NCBI GenBank assembly: GCA_025403435.1
Contig: CM046343.1
Coordinates: 31,840,930-31,904,929 of the forward strand
Direction: 5' to 3'
Length of the DNA stretch: 64,000 nucleotides
DNA from: Artocarpus heterophyllus
Taxonomy: Eukaryota; Streptophyta; Magnoliopsida; Rosales; Moraceae
Shown here: positions 49,557 through 60,965 of the stretch, in pieces
How positions within the stretch are numbered: position 1 is the stretch's first letter
Layout of the letters: each line of letters opens with the position of its first letter
Notes under the pieces: model-generated
The model's database searches: none
Told to the model about the DNA's origin: nothing
What the model saw: the letters and a program-made list of their open reading frames with translations, nothing else
Made by a program: the position numbers and the translations under genes

Positions 49557-52500
49557 GCGCGCACAGAAACACACACGCATATCGAGTAATTGGTGCACGT
49601 TGGTCCTGAACTATTTAGTTTGTAACGCTTTGGTCCCTGATCTTATTTTTGGATAATTTAACTCCCTGAACTCCTAATTTCCTTGCAACTATTCTAACAT
49701 CGTTAACAGATGCTTGAACTTTTAACTGATTACCTCACATCATACTCGCATGAACTGAGTTTGTGTTGAATTCTCTGAGATACACTCATTAATTGAACAA
49801 AAAACCATAACTCAAAGGGGGGAGAGAGAGAGAGAAGAAGAGCCATAGCTCTATATTGGATCTTTCCCGCCAAAAGACACCCTTCGACCAGATTTCAATG
49901 ATGGAGGAGTTTACAGAACTCGCCATTTCTCTTTTTTGCAACAGATATGACAACAAATCCTTGTCATCCATCAATCTTGCCCAGCAAAAAAGCTCTCTTG
50001 GTCTTTTCTTCTTTAACAAGTCTTGTGATTGCTTTTGTTTCTTGATCTCTATTGGCATCATAGATCTAAACATGAAAGTGATGCCAATCACCCTTGTATA
50101 TGTGCGTGCGTGTTCACATGTGCTTTTATATGCAATGTGAACAACTAAAAAATCTTCCAATGTATGGCCCTGCATGCCATTTTTTAACTTTGAATTCCTG
50201 AGTAGTAAACTTGTAATAGAACTTTATTTACCATAATTTCTGTCCACTCATTTTAACATTTTTAAGCTTAACAAGGTTTTCTTTTTTTTTTTTTTTTTTT
50301 TTTTGGCTGAGAAAGATATTTCTCATATATGTTATTCAACAAATATTTTAAATCTTTGTATTGCTGCTTTTCAGTGATGTCCATACGCCAAGAAACATAT
50401 CATGCCCAGTTTCTCCTATTGGGAGCCCGCTTCTACATTCTAGATCACCACAACATATGAGTGGAAGGATGTCTCCGTCTCCCATATCGAGCCCCCATAC
50501 TGCATCTGGTGCATCCACGCCTCTAACCGGTGGCAGTGGTGCCCTGCCATTTCATCATCCAAAGCAGCCTGCAAGCTACATGCATGAAGGTATGGGGACA
50601 ATCCAAAGGTGTCAAAATAGTTTCTATACAAATTGTGGCACACAATTTTATGAGCCAAAGCCCGAACTATTTCGAGGAATGCCACAAGCCTCTCATGCTT
50701 TCCGGGAAATATTATCTTCCGAGAATTGCACACTTGGAAATCAGATTGGGCGGCCAGCTTCTGGGGAGTTCTATGACGTTCAGTCAGTTCTGGCTGATCG
50801 TGTCTCTCAGCAGCACTTGAAAGATCATGTAAAGCTTAATACATCACTGGACTTTAATTTGAGCTCGCCAATGCTGGATCGGAGCAGTGGTATCTAATTA
50901 CTTGGTTGAGATGCCTGCTCGGCGCAGGACTTCCAGGCATGCTGAATTGGCTTTTGATGCACTTAGGTTGGTTTATCATACTTGATGCAGACAAGGTCCT
51001 TTCTGTAAGTTTGCAACCAAATTTGAACGAGTGAATTAGAGTATGGATCCCCTGGAAGCCTGATCGGCGAAAGAGAGAAGCTGGGTTCTCGGTCATCAAA
51101 TTCCGGTGATGTGCAGTACTCCTTACAAGAGGCTTTAAGGCTCTTGTGATTTGCCTGTCCTGAGTATAAGTTCCTTGCGAAGGATATTCTATCAGCCACT
51201 GTAAAGAAATGTATATTTTCATGACACCTGAACAAGAGAGGGAAAAAGCGAAGTTTTAGATGGCCAATTACCATTTCATCCCCAGGAATCTTTTTTTTTT
51301 TTCATTTTCCCTTTTTTTTTTTGTGGGGAAAGGAAAAAAGGGAGGCGGTGGCAGCGGCGAGAATTATTGTACGAAAGGTTGAAAACTGAATTGGAGCAGA
51401 GATTTTAGAAGATGGCGGTAAAATTGCCAGGCTTGTTCCGCTAATCCCCTCTTGTATTGGTTTTATATAGCAGATCAGTCCCAAACTCCTGCAATGGGCT
51501 GTGCTGCTGATACTGTTGTACCTAATTTATACCTGCATCAAATAGAAGAAATCTAATTCAACTCTCTCTCTCTCTGTCACGTGACTAAAGCATTTGGTTT
51601 GCTTTATAAAACATTTGCATGATGCCTTGCAGTTTGGTGGGGGCCAGAATTTGGTCCTCAACTTGTATGTGATGTTTGGTTCGTTTGTTTAAACCAAAAA
51701 CATTTCAATTCAAATGGATTTTGTTATATTTCTTGTCATGAAATTTGAATTATTAGAGCGTTTTATCTAAACAAGTGATTCAAACGCTCTCAAAATGTAG
51801 CATGTTCATATACACATGTTATAAATGAGCATTATTATGTCTAAACCAGGGACTTGTATGGGAATTTTCTTGGCCAATCTAAAAGAGAGAGAAGTGATTC
51901 GAGAATTTATTGTTAAATAATTGGAAGAAAAATATCTCTTACTTCTTAGTCCGTACTCTTGGGGGTTGCCTTTTTCCCAACTGCTCAACTGCACATATCA
52001 TGAAGATGCTGCCAAATACCAAATACGTGGGACCCCACCAGACTGAAATGAACTCTTTCCATGAGAAAGTGGAATTATATACTAATGTTATGTGTTTCTA
52101 AGCGTTATGTTATTAAAATTATATTTAAACAAAAAATATATAAGTTTCTCGAGATTTGATGAAAATCTTAGTGCTTGTGATAGTTTACTTTCAACTCATC
52201 CGTTTTAATTATAAATAGTATAAAGCTCTCAACAACTATAATAAAAGATAAAAAGTTGCTACAGTATAAAATTTTTACATGTTACACTTCTTAAACTTAA
52301 AATTTCATTTACAATTAAAGCGTCGAACGGCCTAAAACTATGCGATACGGATTACTACACTCCAAAGTCCATACAAAATATTTAATTTCACATTGTAACA
52401 ACACCTCGTGACTTATCCAAAAAAAAAAAAGTTGTTGATCAGTCCAAGAGAGAACTCTGACGGAATCTACATGAAAACCTAAAAGAGTAAAAAATGAAAG

Positions 52501-52649
52501 AATATGACCAAAACGACAATTAGTTACAAAACAACTCTCATTAGTTTGGAAAGTAATAGCTTTTTAGCATTAGTTGGTTCTAACCAACTTTTCAGTTAAG
52601 AACAGTGTAAAGCTCTCACATGCTACAGTAAAAGCAAAAAAGTTGCTAT
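47298..52649. repeat. Tandem segmental duplication, unit 2 (5352 bp)
   Basis: Second copy of 41919-47287 in the same orientation. The offset is 5379 at the left end and 5362 at the right end. The difference comes from the 28-bp deletion in intron 4, the +2 bp in exon 5 and changes in repeat lengths in introns. Confidence 0.95.
47343..50897 (+). pseudogene. YODA-like MAPKKK, 5'-truncated tandem copy (exons 3-11)
   Basis: Exons 47343-47430, 47549-47611, 47933-48093, 48203-48278, 48497-48556, 48635-48742, 48880-49119, 49428-49519 and 50375-50897 are intact and in phase. Exon 5 has the full 161 nt and encodes [13 protein letters not shown] correctly. The exons for the N-terminal regulatory region and the ATP-binding glycine loop (exons 1-2) are absent, so this copy cannot make a kinase by itself. 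Exon differences noticed against copy 1: CTG/TTG (Leu, silent), GCG/GCA (Ala, silent), CAA/CGA (Gln to Arg at 50674) and the TA repeat. Such similarity means a very recent event. It may be a dead fragment, or it may supply the working 3' half of a transcript started at copy 1. Confidence 0.88.
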
Positions 52650-52859
52650 AGTGTAAAACTCCTACATGCTATAGTGTTTATAGTTCTAACCAATGGTTCT
52701 AACTATCATGCCAAACATTCTATAAGTTAGAACTTAAATATGGTAGCGTGTAAGAGCTTTACATTGTATCAAACTATTATAACATATGAGAGTTTTATAC
52801 TGTAGTAAGTTAAAATTTCAACTTATTTCTCAAACAGCCTCTCTAACTTCAGCCAAACA
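50898..52859. other. 3' UTR and flank of copy 2, then hairpin repeats
   Basis: Up to 52649 this repeats the 3' flank of copy 1. After that come more hairpin-repeat members. No gene is seen. Confidence 0.7.
52602..52672. repeat. Hairpin repeat family member at the duplication end
   Basis: CAGTGTAAAGCTCTCACATGCTACAGTA, spacer, TATAGTGTAAAACTCCTACATGCTATAG. Unit 2 ends inside this element. Confidence 0.7.
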
Positions 52860-55800
52860 TCAATTGCTTGAAGAACGACGTGTTAAAAAGAGAATGAGGT
52901 ACAAAACGGCAATAGTTTGAAGAACGAAAATAGCGTACGAGAACCGTCGAAAAGGCATCAATTATGCCAAAACAAACATTTCTGTTGCATTGGAAAATTC
53001 TCAAGAATGAAACAAATAGTACAAACGACAATAATACAGCGCATGACAACGAAGGCCACTTCATGAAAGACGACAACAAAACATAGGAAGGACAAGAACA
53101 AGAAAACAAAAAACAACAATGTACAGCAAGAAAAGAGGAGTACATAAAGTCAGAACATGTGAAATAAATTTACATTCTTGAAGGAAATTAAATTTTGCAA
53201 TTAAAAAATTTGAAGGGCATAAATTAAGAGAAAGAGTAAAAAGATATTTAGGTGTGTTAGACAAGCCTGATCTCATTACTTATGTTGAAATATATAAAAA
53301 AATAATAATCATTTTAGAAATAGTAAAAATTCAAATATTATAATAATTACTATACAATTTGTGATGTGGAAATTATTAAAATAATTACTATGTAATTTCG
53401 TTATTTTTGCACTAACAAAAAAAGTATATTTTCTCTTCAAAAAAAATTATATTTCAATTCCATTTTTATGCACTCTTATAAACATGTCTTGTAGGGTAAG
53501 TGATAATTGCTGGCGAAATTATAGTAAATGGCACTTTTGTAAAACTAATTGTAGTAAATAGTAGGTTTTGAAAATATTTGTAATTAATGTTAAATTTATG
53601 ATTTAAATAACTTATTTCCCCTTTTGTTTATAATTAAAATAATTTTTATTTCATATTAAATAAATTATTTATACCGTAAATCTATTATTTACTATAGATA
53701 TTTTTACAACATAATATTTACTTCGAAAAGTTTGAAAGAATTTACTATTTCTCTCTCTTCCTAATTTCTGGAGACAAAAGCTAAATGTAGTCTGAACCCA
53801 TGTGTCTTGACCCTTGAGATCTAAAAATAATTTTGATAACTGCGGGCCCTAACTATTCTACTTTCTATCCCAAGTATTCAAAGTAGGACTAACCGAAATA
53901 TCCATAGCTCAAATTAGGGGAAATATCAGTGTGAATAGCAAAGCATATTTGGTACAAGCGGCTAGCATTTCTTGCCTAAACCTGCTATAAATTAAAAAAA
54001 AAAAAATCATTTGCAACTTTGTTCCAAGTATATATAACTATAACATGTGAGAGTTTTATATTATAGTTTTTTACTTTGAAAAAGGGGATGTTGTTAAACG
54101 AGGATAGCACCTAAAACTGCTATAAATAAAGGGAGCGTTGACAACAGGGTTCTAACTATGTATAAAGTATTTGAGAAAGTAGTTTAAACTATCACTTTGA
54201 GTTTGAGAACTGTAGCATATGAGAGCTTTACACTGTAGCTTTATATTGTAACATGTGAGAACTTTATATTGTTCACAGTTTAAACCATTGGTTTGAACTA
54301 CTCTTCCAAACGCCTTTTTAACTGCTATAGTATAAAACTCTCATATGCTATAATAAAAATAAAAAATATGCTCTAGTGTAAATATAGTAAATTAATTCCT
54401 AAGTTTTGATTCTAACTGGACTAACAATATGTTATGCAAACGATAACACATAAAATTTTCGAAAACTAACCTGGATGTTACTTAGAGAACGACAATATCT
54501 CTAGGAAACGGCAACTAGCATATCAAAAACAAAAAAAAAAAAAAAAAAGAGGAAAAAAAACGACGACAAGCTGAGGAACCACAACTATAGGACAAAAGAG
54601 GCTATTAGCTCAGAAACGACAGCATAACCACAAACGACAAGAACTCAACAGTTGAACATATCTGAAAACCCAGTGTATCATATTAACGACAGCATATTTT
54701 AAAACGACAAATAGAAAATAATGGAAAAACGGGACATGTCAAAATGAGATGATAGCTGAAAACCATCCGGCCTCTAGGAACTCAGTTCGAACCAATAATT
54801 CAAACTGAAAATATTATTGTACAATTCAAATTGTATCACTCAAACAATGTTAATTTATTAAAACGATAACATGTCCTTCGAATGACAAAAAATAAGATGT
54901 CAAGCCCTTAAAAACGACAGTATTTTATGTGACGACAACATGTACTTGAAACGGCCAAAAATAGTACGCTATCTCTTGAAGAAGACAATAGTCTTTGTAG
55001 ACAACAACACATACAGGAGCATTATTCGAGCATGACAAGACTGTAGAGAACGACAACATCTTGAGCGACCATTTCAAACAAACAACGACGGAAACCTTTA
55101 TTAAAAAAAAAAAAAATGGAAACGACAAAAAACAAAGAAAACAGATAATATCTTAACGATAACATATCATTGAGAAGAGAAACCCCCGAAAAATGAAAAA
55201 GACAAATTACTTTGGAAACGACAGCATATCCTCACAGGGCAAAAACGCAAACGACAACATCTCAGAAAACGACGCTAGCAGCTTTAAACGACGATAATTG
55301 AAAAGGAACGACATATAGAAAAATTTATTAAGCAATATCTTAAAACCACGATATGCATGTCAAAAGAACAAAAACAAAGACAAACGACAGTGCATTAAAA
55401 AGCAAAACCGCTGTAAACAACAACATACCTGTGGAGAAAAATTTTTGAAAAACATAAATGCTATTGAAACGAAAATATCTCATAAACCATAACAACCAAA
55501 AAAACGACAGACTATCATGAAAATAATAATTACTTCAAGAACAAGTCAAACGAATGGCAACGTCTTATTTGATGGCAACACAAATAATGAAAACTTTTGA
55601 AACAAGACAAATTATTGGCAGACGACAAAATTTGAAAAAAACGACATCTCATAGATGTTGATAAAACAAGATTGTAAAGAATGGGGAAAAAAAACAAACA
55701 ATAACATTACACGCGACAATATTTTAAAAACGCTGAGTTACTTTTAGAGGCAACACAAGTTTTTAACTCAAAGAAAGATAAATCTATTAAAAAAAAAAAA

Positions 55801-55870
55801 GCAGTTCATTGAAAACGACAATAATTTTGTAAAATCTCATAGTAAAAAACGACAATATAAGAACAAATGA
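52860..55870. repeat. ACGACA-rich interspersed tract, about 3 kb
   Basis: Dozens of short words such as AAACGACAACAT, AACGACAGCATA and AAAACGACAATA occur on the + strand at irregular intervals in an A-rich background. They are densest at 54420-55860. There is no open frame of note and no fixed period. A sparser section (53120-54400) contains ordinary AT-rich DNA and hairpin repeats. Confidence 0.7.
54210..54370. repeat. Hairpin repeat family members (cluster)
   Basis: CTGTAGCATATGAGAGCTTTACACTGTAG, then TTGTAACATGTGAGAACTTTATATTG, and in the opposite orientation CTATAGTATAAAACTCTCATATGCTATA. Confidence 0.65.
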
Positions 55871-56140
55871 GACAGATGCCAATGGAGAAAAGGAGAAAAG
55901 AGGGCGCTTCAAATAATTAAATAGTGGTATTAACATCTATTATACCATAAGGTACTTGAACAATCGTCCCATCTATTTCCCAAAAAAAAAAGACATGTTA
56001 ATAGTAACAACTCAATATTAGGAAAGAAAAAAAAAGCCTTGATTTTAAAATATATAGTCAAGTCTCATAAATCAAAGTTGCTCTTGAACATATCACCGTA
56101 GAAATTCTAAAATCCAGTTTTAAATTTTCAGCTCAATTTG

Positions 56141-56279
56141 TAGTGTCCTAAATGATGTTCAACTAATCATATTATGACACAACATTCAATGAAAAACATG
56201 TAAACATCAATTAAACATTATTTTAAACTTTTTTAAGTGATATGTCATAATATGATTAGTTGGACACTATTTGAGACAC
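56141..56279. repeat. Short MITE-like inverted repeat 3' of the dehydrogenase gene
   Basis: The left arm (56141-56180) and right arm (56238-56279) share ACTAATCATATTATGACA in opposite orientation, with GTGTCC and AGTGTCC ends. The loop is about 57 nt. It lies 40-180 bp past the stop codon and may be transcribed in the 3' UTR. Confidence 0.75.
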
Positions 56280-56316
56280 CAAAATTGAACAGAAAATTGA
56301 AATCTCTAAAATTCAA

Positions 56317-59300
56317 CTACTTCTCCTCGGTTAATCTGGAGCTAAATTCCCAGAGCTTCTTGGCCAATTCCTTGTCCTTAGCCAGAGCGCTCAGGCTGGC
56401 TTTGTTACTGTCTGCGAAATACTCGCCGGTGACTCCCTTAAGCTGTGGATGCAATGCCACATAGCATTGTGTTGCTGCTCCCTGAAAGTGATCCCAAAAA
56501 TGAATGACAAAACAACCAATTGAGGTGAGTTTTGTTTGGATTCGAAAGTAAGCACTCGTTAGATCATAGCCATAGTGATTTGTAAATTAATTAGCGCGAC
56601 AAGTGCGTTGTCATTTTTTTAATGGGTAGAAAACCTTGTTGCAAATATCCATACAAATTCATATTTGATATAGTAAAATTTTACCTGCTGAGGAGTTTTG
56701 ACCGTGTAATGAAGCACATATTTTCCGAGCACTCTTAGAACATCTGCAACCACCAAAAAACATTATTGAAAGTCGTTGTTGTAATAAGGTCCAAACAAGA
56801 AATTCAAGAGGTTCAAATATGAGAAAAATGTGTGAAGGAATTGAAGATGTACCAAAAACAAAACCGGGACGGCGAAGAATATTTGTAGCTACTGCTCCGA
56901 GATGAACTGAATTCGCGGTCATATTCTCTCCTTCTGACTGTTGAAATGGAAGATAGAAGACAATAAACATACAAGTTTATCAAATTTTGAGTCATATTAT
57001 GGCATGAATTTTATCCACTTATTAGTTGGTGTACCAAGTCATTTGTGACCATGTAGATTATGTTACCTTCAAAATCCTTGCAAGCTCGTTGGAATGCAAT
57101 ACATTGGCAAGCATTGATTGTCCATAAGCATACATACTCTTGTAGCTGTACAACCAACAAAAAAGTCATTTTAATGAAAGCCAAAGAGGTATTATGGCAT
57201 GGAATCAACACCACCCTCTAAGAGTCTAGAATTATTGTCCCAAATTTCTTGTCTCATAGGCGGTCCCTCCAAAAAGAAAAAAGTTTGCCATATAGTCTAC
57301 ATTTAAGAATCTAGTCACATTATAAATAATAAATATTGAAAATACTTAATTTAAATGAGTTGTTAAAAGAGTATTGACCTGATAGCTAAGGGCTTGTTTG
57401 GTACACTATATTGTATTGTATTACATTGTATTTTTTGTATAAAATACAATACAATATAATATAATATAATATAATACGGTGTGTTAAATATGCGTTAATA
57501 GAATAAAAAATAGGACAACAAAATTTGAACTTTATCCTATTAAGGCTGAAGTAGAGGTGTCAGTTTGATCCACCCGAACCAAAAAGAAAAATTGAGCTGC
57601 GCCAATTAATGAAAAAGAAAGGCCCAACCCGGCCCAAGGCCCAAAGGGCTAAGATGATGCCTGGCTTCTTTTTTTTCAACATTTGGGACTCAAAAGGTGG
57701 GAAATAGTGGACTTATTAAAGTGGCACCTTGACTTGTCGTTTAGTTTGTCGAAAGGAATCCCCTGGGGACATGTAAACCGATGAGCCTCTGATGATACAT
57801 TCACAATTCTTCCCTCTTTACTACTTTTTCTTGATGTCTTTTTCATGGTGTCCAACAAGAGTTTTGTCAAAAGAAAATGACCTACAAAATGGTCATTAAT
57901 GAACACAACTAGAATTCTTATTTTACTTGGAAAAACTAAATTAGAGGTCAAAATATCGATGGTAAATTTGGAATTTATCATTATCATAGATGGTAAATTT
58001 GGAATTTATCTGATGATTCCTTCTTTTCACTTTGTCTAGAATGTAACGTACCTAAACGATTGGTTGCAAATTGCATTTCAATGTTATCTTTAGAAAGTCC
58101 AAATGGAGGTCCCATTATCCCTGCATTATTACTTCTCAAAGAGATAGAAAGTGCGTATTTCAACTTGATTAGCTGATTAAAAATTTAAGCACTAGAAAAA
58201 TATTGTCAAAAGTTTATGTTGATGTACTTTAGTAAAGGATTTTTGGTACTAGCGCACCTAAAATTTATCAATTTTTAATAATTTGCACCTTAAACTTTTA
58301 TTTTGATAAAGCATATTTAGTACTGTTGCCCTTTAAACTTGTAGCACATTGACAATTTACACCCTGAATTTTTGCTTTTGAGAAGTTATCCTATGAACTT
58401 ACAAAGCTGCAGCAAATCACTCCCATTAATAGCAATTTTAAGTTTTTATCTAAACTGACATGCGATTTTTGCATGATTCGTTAATTAAGGGAATCAATGG
58501 GTTTTTTCATATAAATGTTAATCCAAATTTATATTTAAAACAAAGTCAATTGAAAATTTTATAATTTGATAACAACTTAATTAAAAATATTAATCACAAT
58601 AAATTTATGTTAAAATACATAAAAATGACCATTCATCTCAATCAACTATTCATGTGCAAAATACATGTAAATTTCAGTTAAAAAACTAAAATTGCTATCA
58701 ATTAGGAGTGATTTGCTACAAATTTATAAGTTCAAGAGCCAATTTACCAAAATTAAAAATTTATGGGCAAATTGTAAACATGCAACAAGTTTAAAGGATA
58801 ACAATGCTAAATATCCTTTTGTGAATGGAATCATAAGTTTGAGAATCTGTCACCATTATAGTCCAATTGCTAATGAACATCAATTTATAACTGAGTGCCC
58901 TATGATTTTTGTACAAAAAACAAAACTTTTCTTTCATTTGCAAGTTGGACCTGAACATTTTAATATTTGGGACCTACATCCATAATTGAATGAAAATTTG
59001 AAAATTTGAAAATTTGAAGTTTAATTTTCAAATAATACAAAGTTCAAGATGCGTTGATGCAAAATTACCCTTCACTTAAACAACTCCAAAATTCAAGTTC
59101 TTACATGAGGATATTCAAAGGAAGACCAGATGAGTTATATGCCAACGCACATTTCCGCACCGATGCCATTGAGCTGAGATCTAGTTCCATGACATCAAGT
59201 TTGGCAGGTGGGATTTCCTTAACTATTCCTTCCTGCATCCAAATTCCTACCGCCATAATCGCATGAACGCCGCGCAGCGCAAGAACCCGCGTCGTCTCCG

Positions 59301-60534
59301 CGCCAATACCGCTTGATGCACCTAAAAATCAAAGATTGAATGTGAGAAATGAAGCCCTACCAAATTTACTTGGAACAGCTTGAATCATTCATTAAATCCA
59401 GGGAGTAATGTGCAAATACAAAAGGTTACAGGTCAAATATGGCGTAATATTCATAGTTCAGGGACTAACAATGCTATTTATTTATTTATTAATTAATTAT
59501 TTTTCTACACAGTTTTCATGTGGAATTTATGGAAAGCAAACACTAGCCAAAGGAAGCAGGAATTTTTTTTTTTTTGAAAAAAAGAACGAAACGAAACGAA
59601 AAGAAAAACAAAAACCAAAAAAGAAAAAAAAAAACCCTGTGAAAAGGACGCGATGACCATAAGCAGAAGCATATAATCCTCAGAAAAGGTTGTTGTACCA
59701 TCACTGGATAACATAAATATGTACACCATTTGAACGGTTAAATTTAAGCCAATAGAAAAAACGAGTAATATAATCAACATAAATTTTAATTAAAGTCTCA
59801 AAAATACATCTATATATACATATGTATGTATGTATGCATCTTTAACGTAAATAAATTCTGCTCTTCACTATGTCCTTTAATCAAAATCCTATTCCATGGG
59901 ATCACCAAAATAAACTTGACAAAGCAACAAGAATTATGTATATATATGTATGTATAATATATGAGAGAGAGAGGATAAGCACTAAAAAAAATCAACAACC
60001 TATCATTTATTTTTATTTTTTTTTATAGGGTATTTGACAGAGTGGTTAGAACTATTTACATTGTAGTGATTTTTTTAATTGTTACTATAACATATAACAA
60101 TTTTACACTATTTATAACTGAAAAATAAATATAAACCACTAACAGCAAAATACAAGGTACTTAACTCTTTCTGTTCAACCGAACAGAAAAGTGTAGAATA
60201 TGATCAAGCAAAGAGGAAATCCCAAAAAAAAAAAAAAAATAATGAACCTGCATATTGAATTAAAAAATAAACACATCAATCAACAAACAAATAAAAGGTG
60301 ATGACATAAATCTTCTCAGCAAAAAAGCAATAATTTTTCTTGTTCTGCGCTTTTCTCATCAACCAAACAGGTGAGATCGAGAGCATACAAAAAGGAAGAA
60401 AAGAGAAAACCCAGATGGAGAAAAGAACCTGTGACAATGGCAGTGAGACCAGTTCCATCAATTCCTTGAGTAACCACCTCTGCCGTTGAACGAGCAGAGA
60501 ACCCAGATGGCCCTTTCCATCCAAAAATCCACAT
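56317..60534 (-). CDS. TIC32-like short-chain dehydrogenase, eight exons, catalytic Lys replaced by Met
   Basis: Exons in transcript order: 60534-60429, 59321-59105, 58131-58052, 57881-57728, 57145-57067, 56937-56853, 56743-56685, 56481-56317; 945 nt, 314 residues, all phases consistent. TIC32 is an NADPH-dependent SDR of the chloroplast inner envelope, linked to redox control of protein import; relatives are general SDRs. Seen: [13 protein letters not shown] start, TGASSGIG cofactor motif at 35-42, INNAGIM at 108-114, [11 protein letters not shown] with the catalytic Ser near 164-165, YGQSM at 193-197, [15 protein letters not shown] near the end. Two defects: the active-site YxxxK reads Tyr193...Met197 (ATG for AAG), and residues about 85-92 are read in a frame shifted from the family's RNLDAGR sequence. 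HPG of the family is HLG here. Frame conservation argues against a long-dead pseudogene, but the enzyme is probably inactive. Confidence 0.88.
57398..57477. repeat. TA-rich palindromic element, copy 2
   Basis: Same design as 3785-3862: GGGCTTGTTTGGTACAC, then TATATTGTATTGTATTAC, T-rich centre and AAAATACAATACAATATAAT arms. It lies in intron 4 of the dehydrogenase gene. Confidence 0.7.
58305..58822. mobile_element. MITE-like element with long inverted repeats in intron 2 of the dehydrogenase gene
   Basis: The left arm (58305-58443: CATATTTAGTACTGTTGCCC...GCAAATCACTCCCATTAATA) is the approximate reverse complement of the right arm (58678-58822: TATCAATTAGGAGTGATTTG...AACAATGCTAAATATCC). The arms are about 140 bp and the whole about 520 bp. 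There is no coding capacity. Confidence 0.75.
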
Positions 60535-60754
60535 TTTTTTTTTCTGTTTCAAGTTATGAATCTGATACTACAAAAATCCAAAGGCCAAACCTTTCTTAAA
60601 AATGCAAAGCACTCAAGGGACAACCCTCTATAGTCTAGTCCCTTCCTCGGAAGTACGGTTGGGCCACTGCTCTCTCTTTTTTTTATTCTTTCTTTTTTTT
60701 TTTGCGAGGTCTTTTCTTTTTTCTTTTTTCGCTTGAAGTGTACCTAAACCTTTT

Positions 60755-60965
60755 TTTTTTTTATGGAATAAAATCTTCATTCAACTAAACAGTAGTAGTA
60801 CATACAAAAACTCAAAACAACTGCCTGTAGGCTGGACTCGCCAAAAAGCCAGTGATGCATACGGATAACAAACAGCGCCAATACCAATAGAGGAAGCCCC
60901 GATCGACTCCAATCACAGAGCTCTGTGGCTCGAAAGATTCCATAACTGTCGATGAACGAAGCCAA
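60755..60965 (-). mobile_element. Possible 5'-truncated retroposed 3' end (LINE-like), - strand
   Basis: Read on the - strand, a fairly GC-rich sequence runs through TTGTATGTACTACTACTG and GAATGAAGATTTTATTCCAT into a poly-A run (poly-T at 60750-60762 on +). This resembles the 3' end of a LINE or another retroposed transcript. No reverse-transcriptase motif is left and no target duplication was found. Confidence 0.35.
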
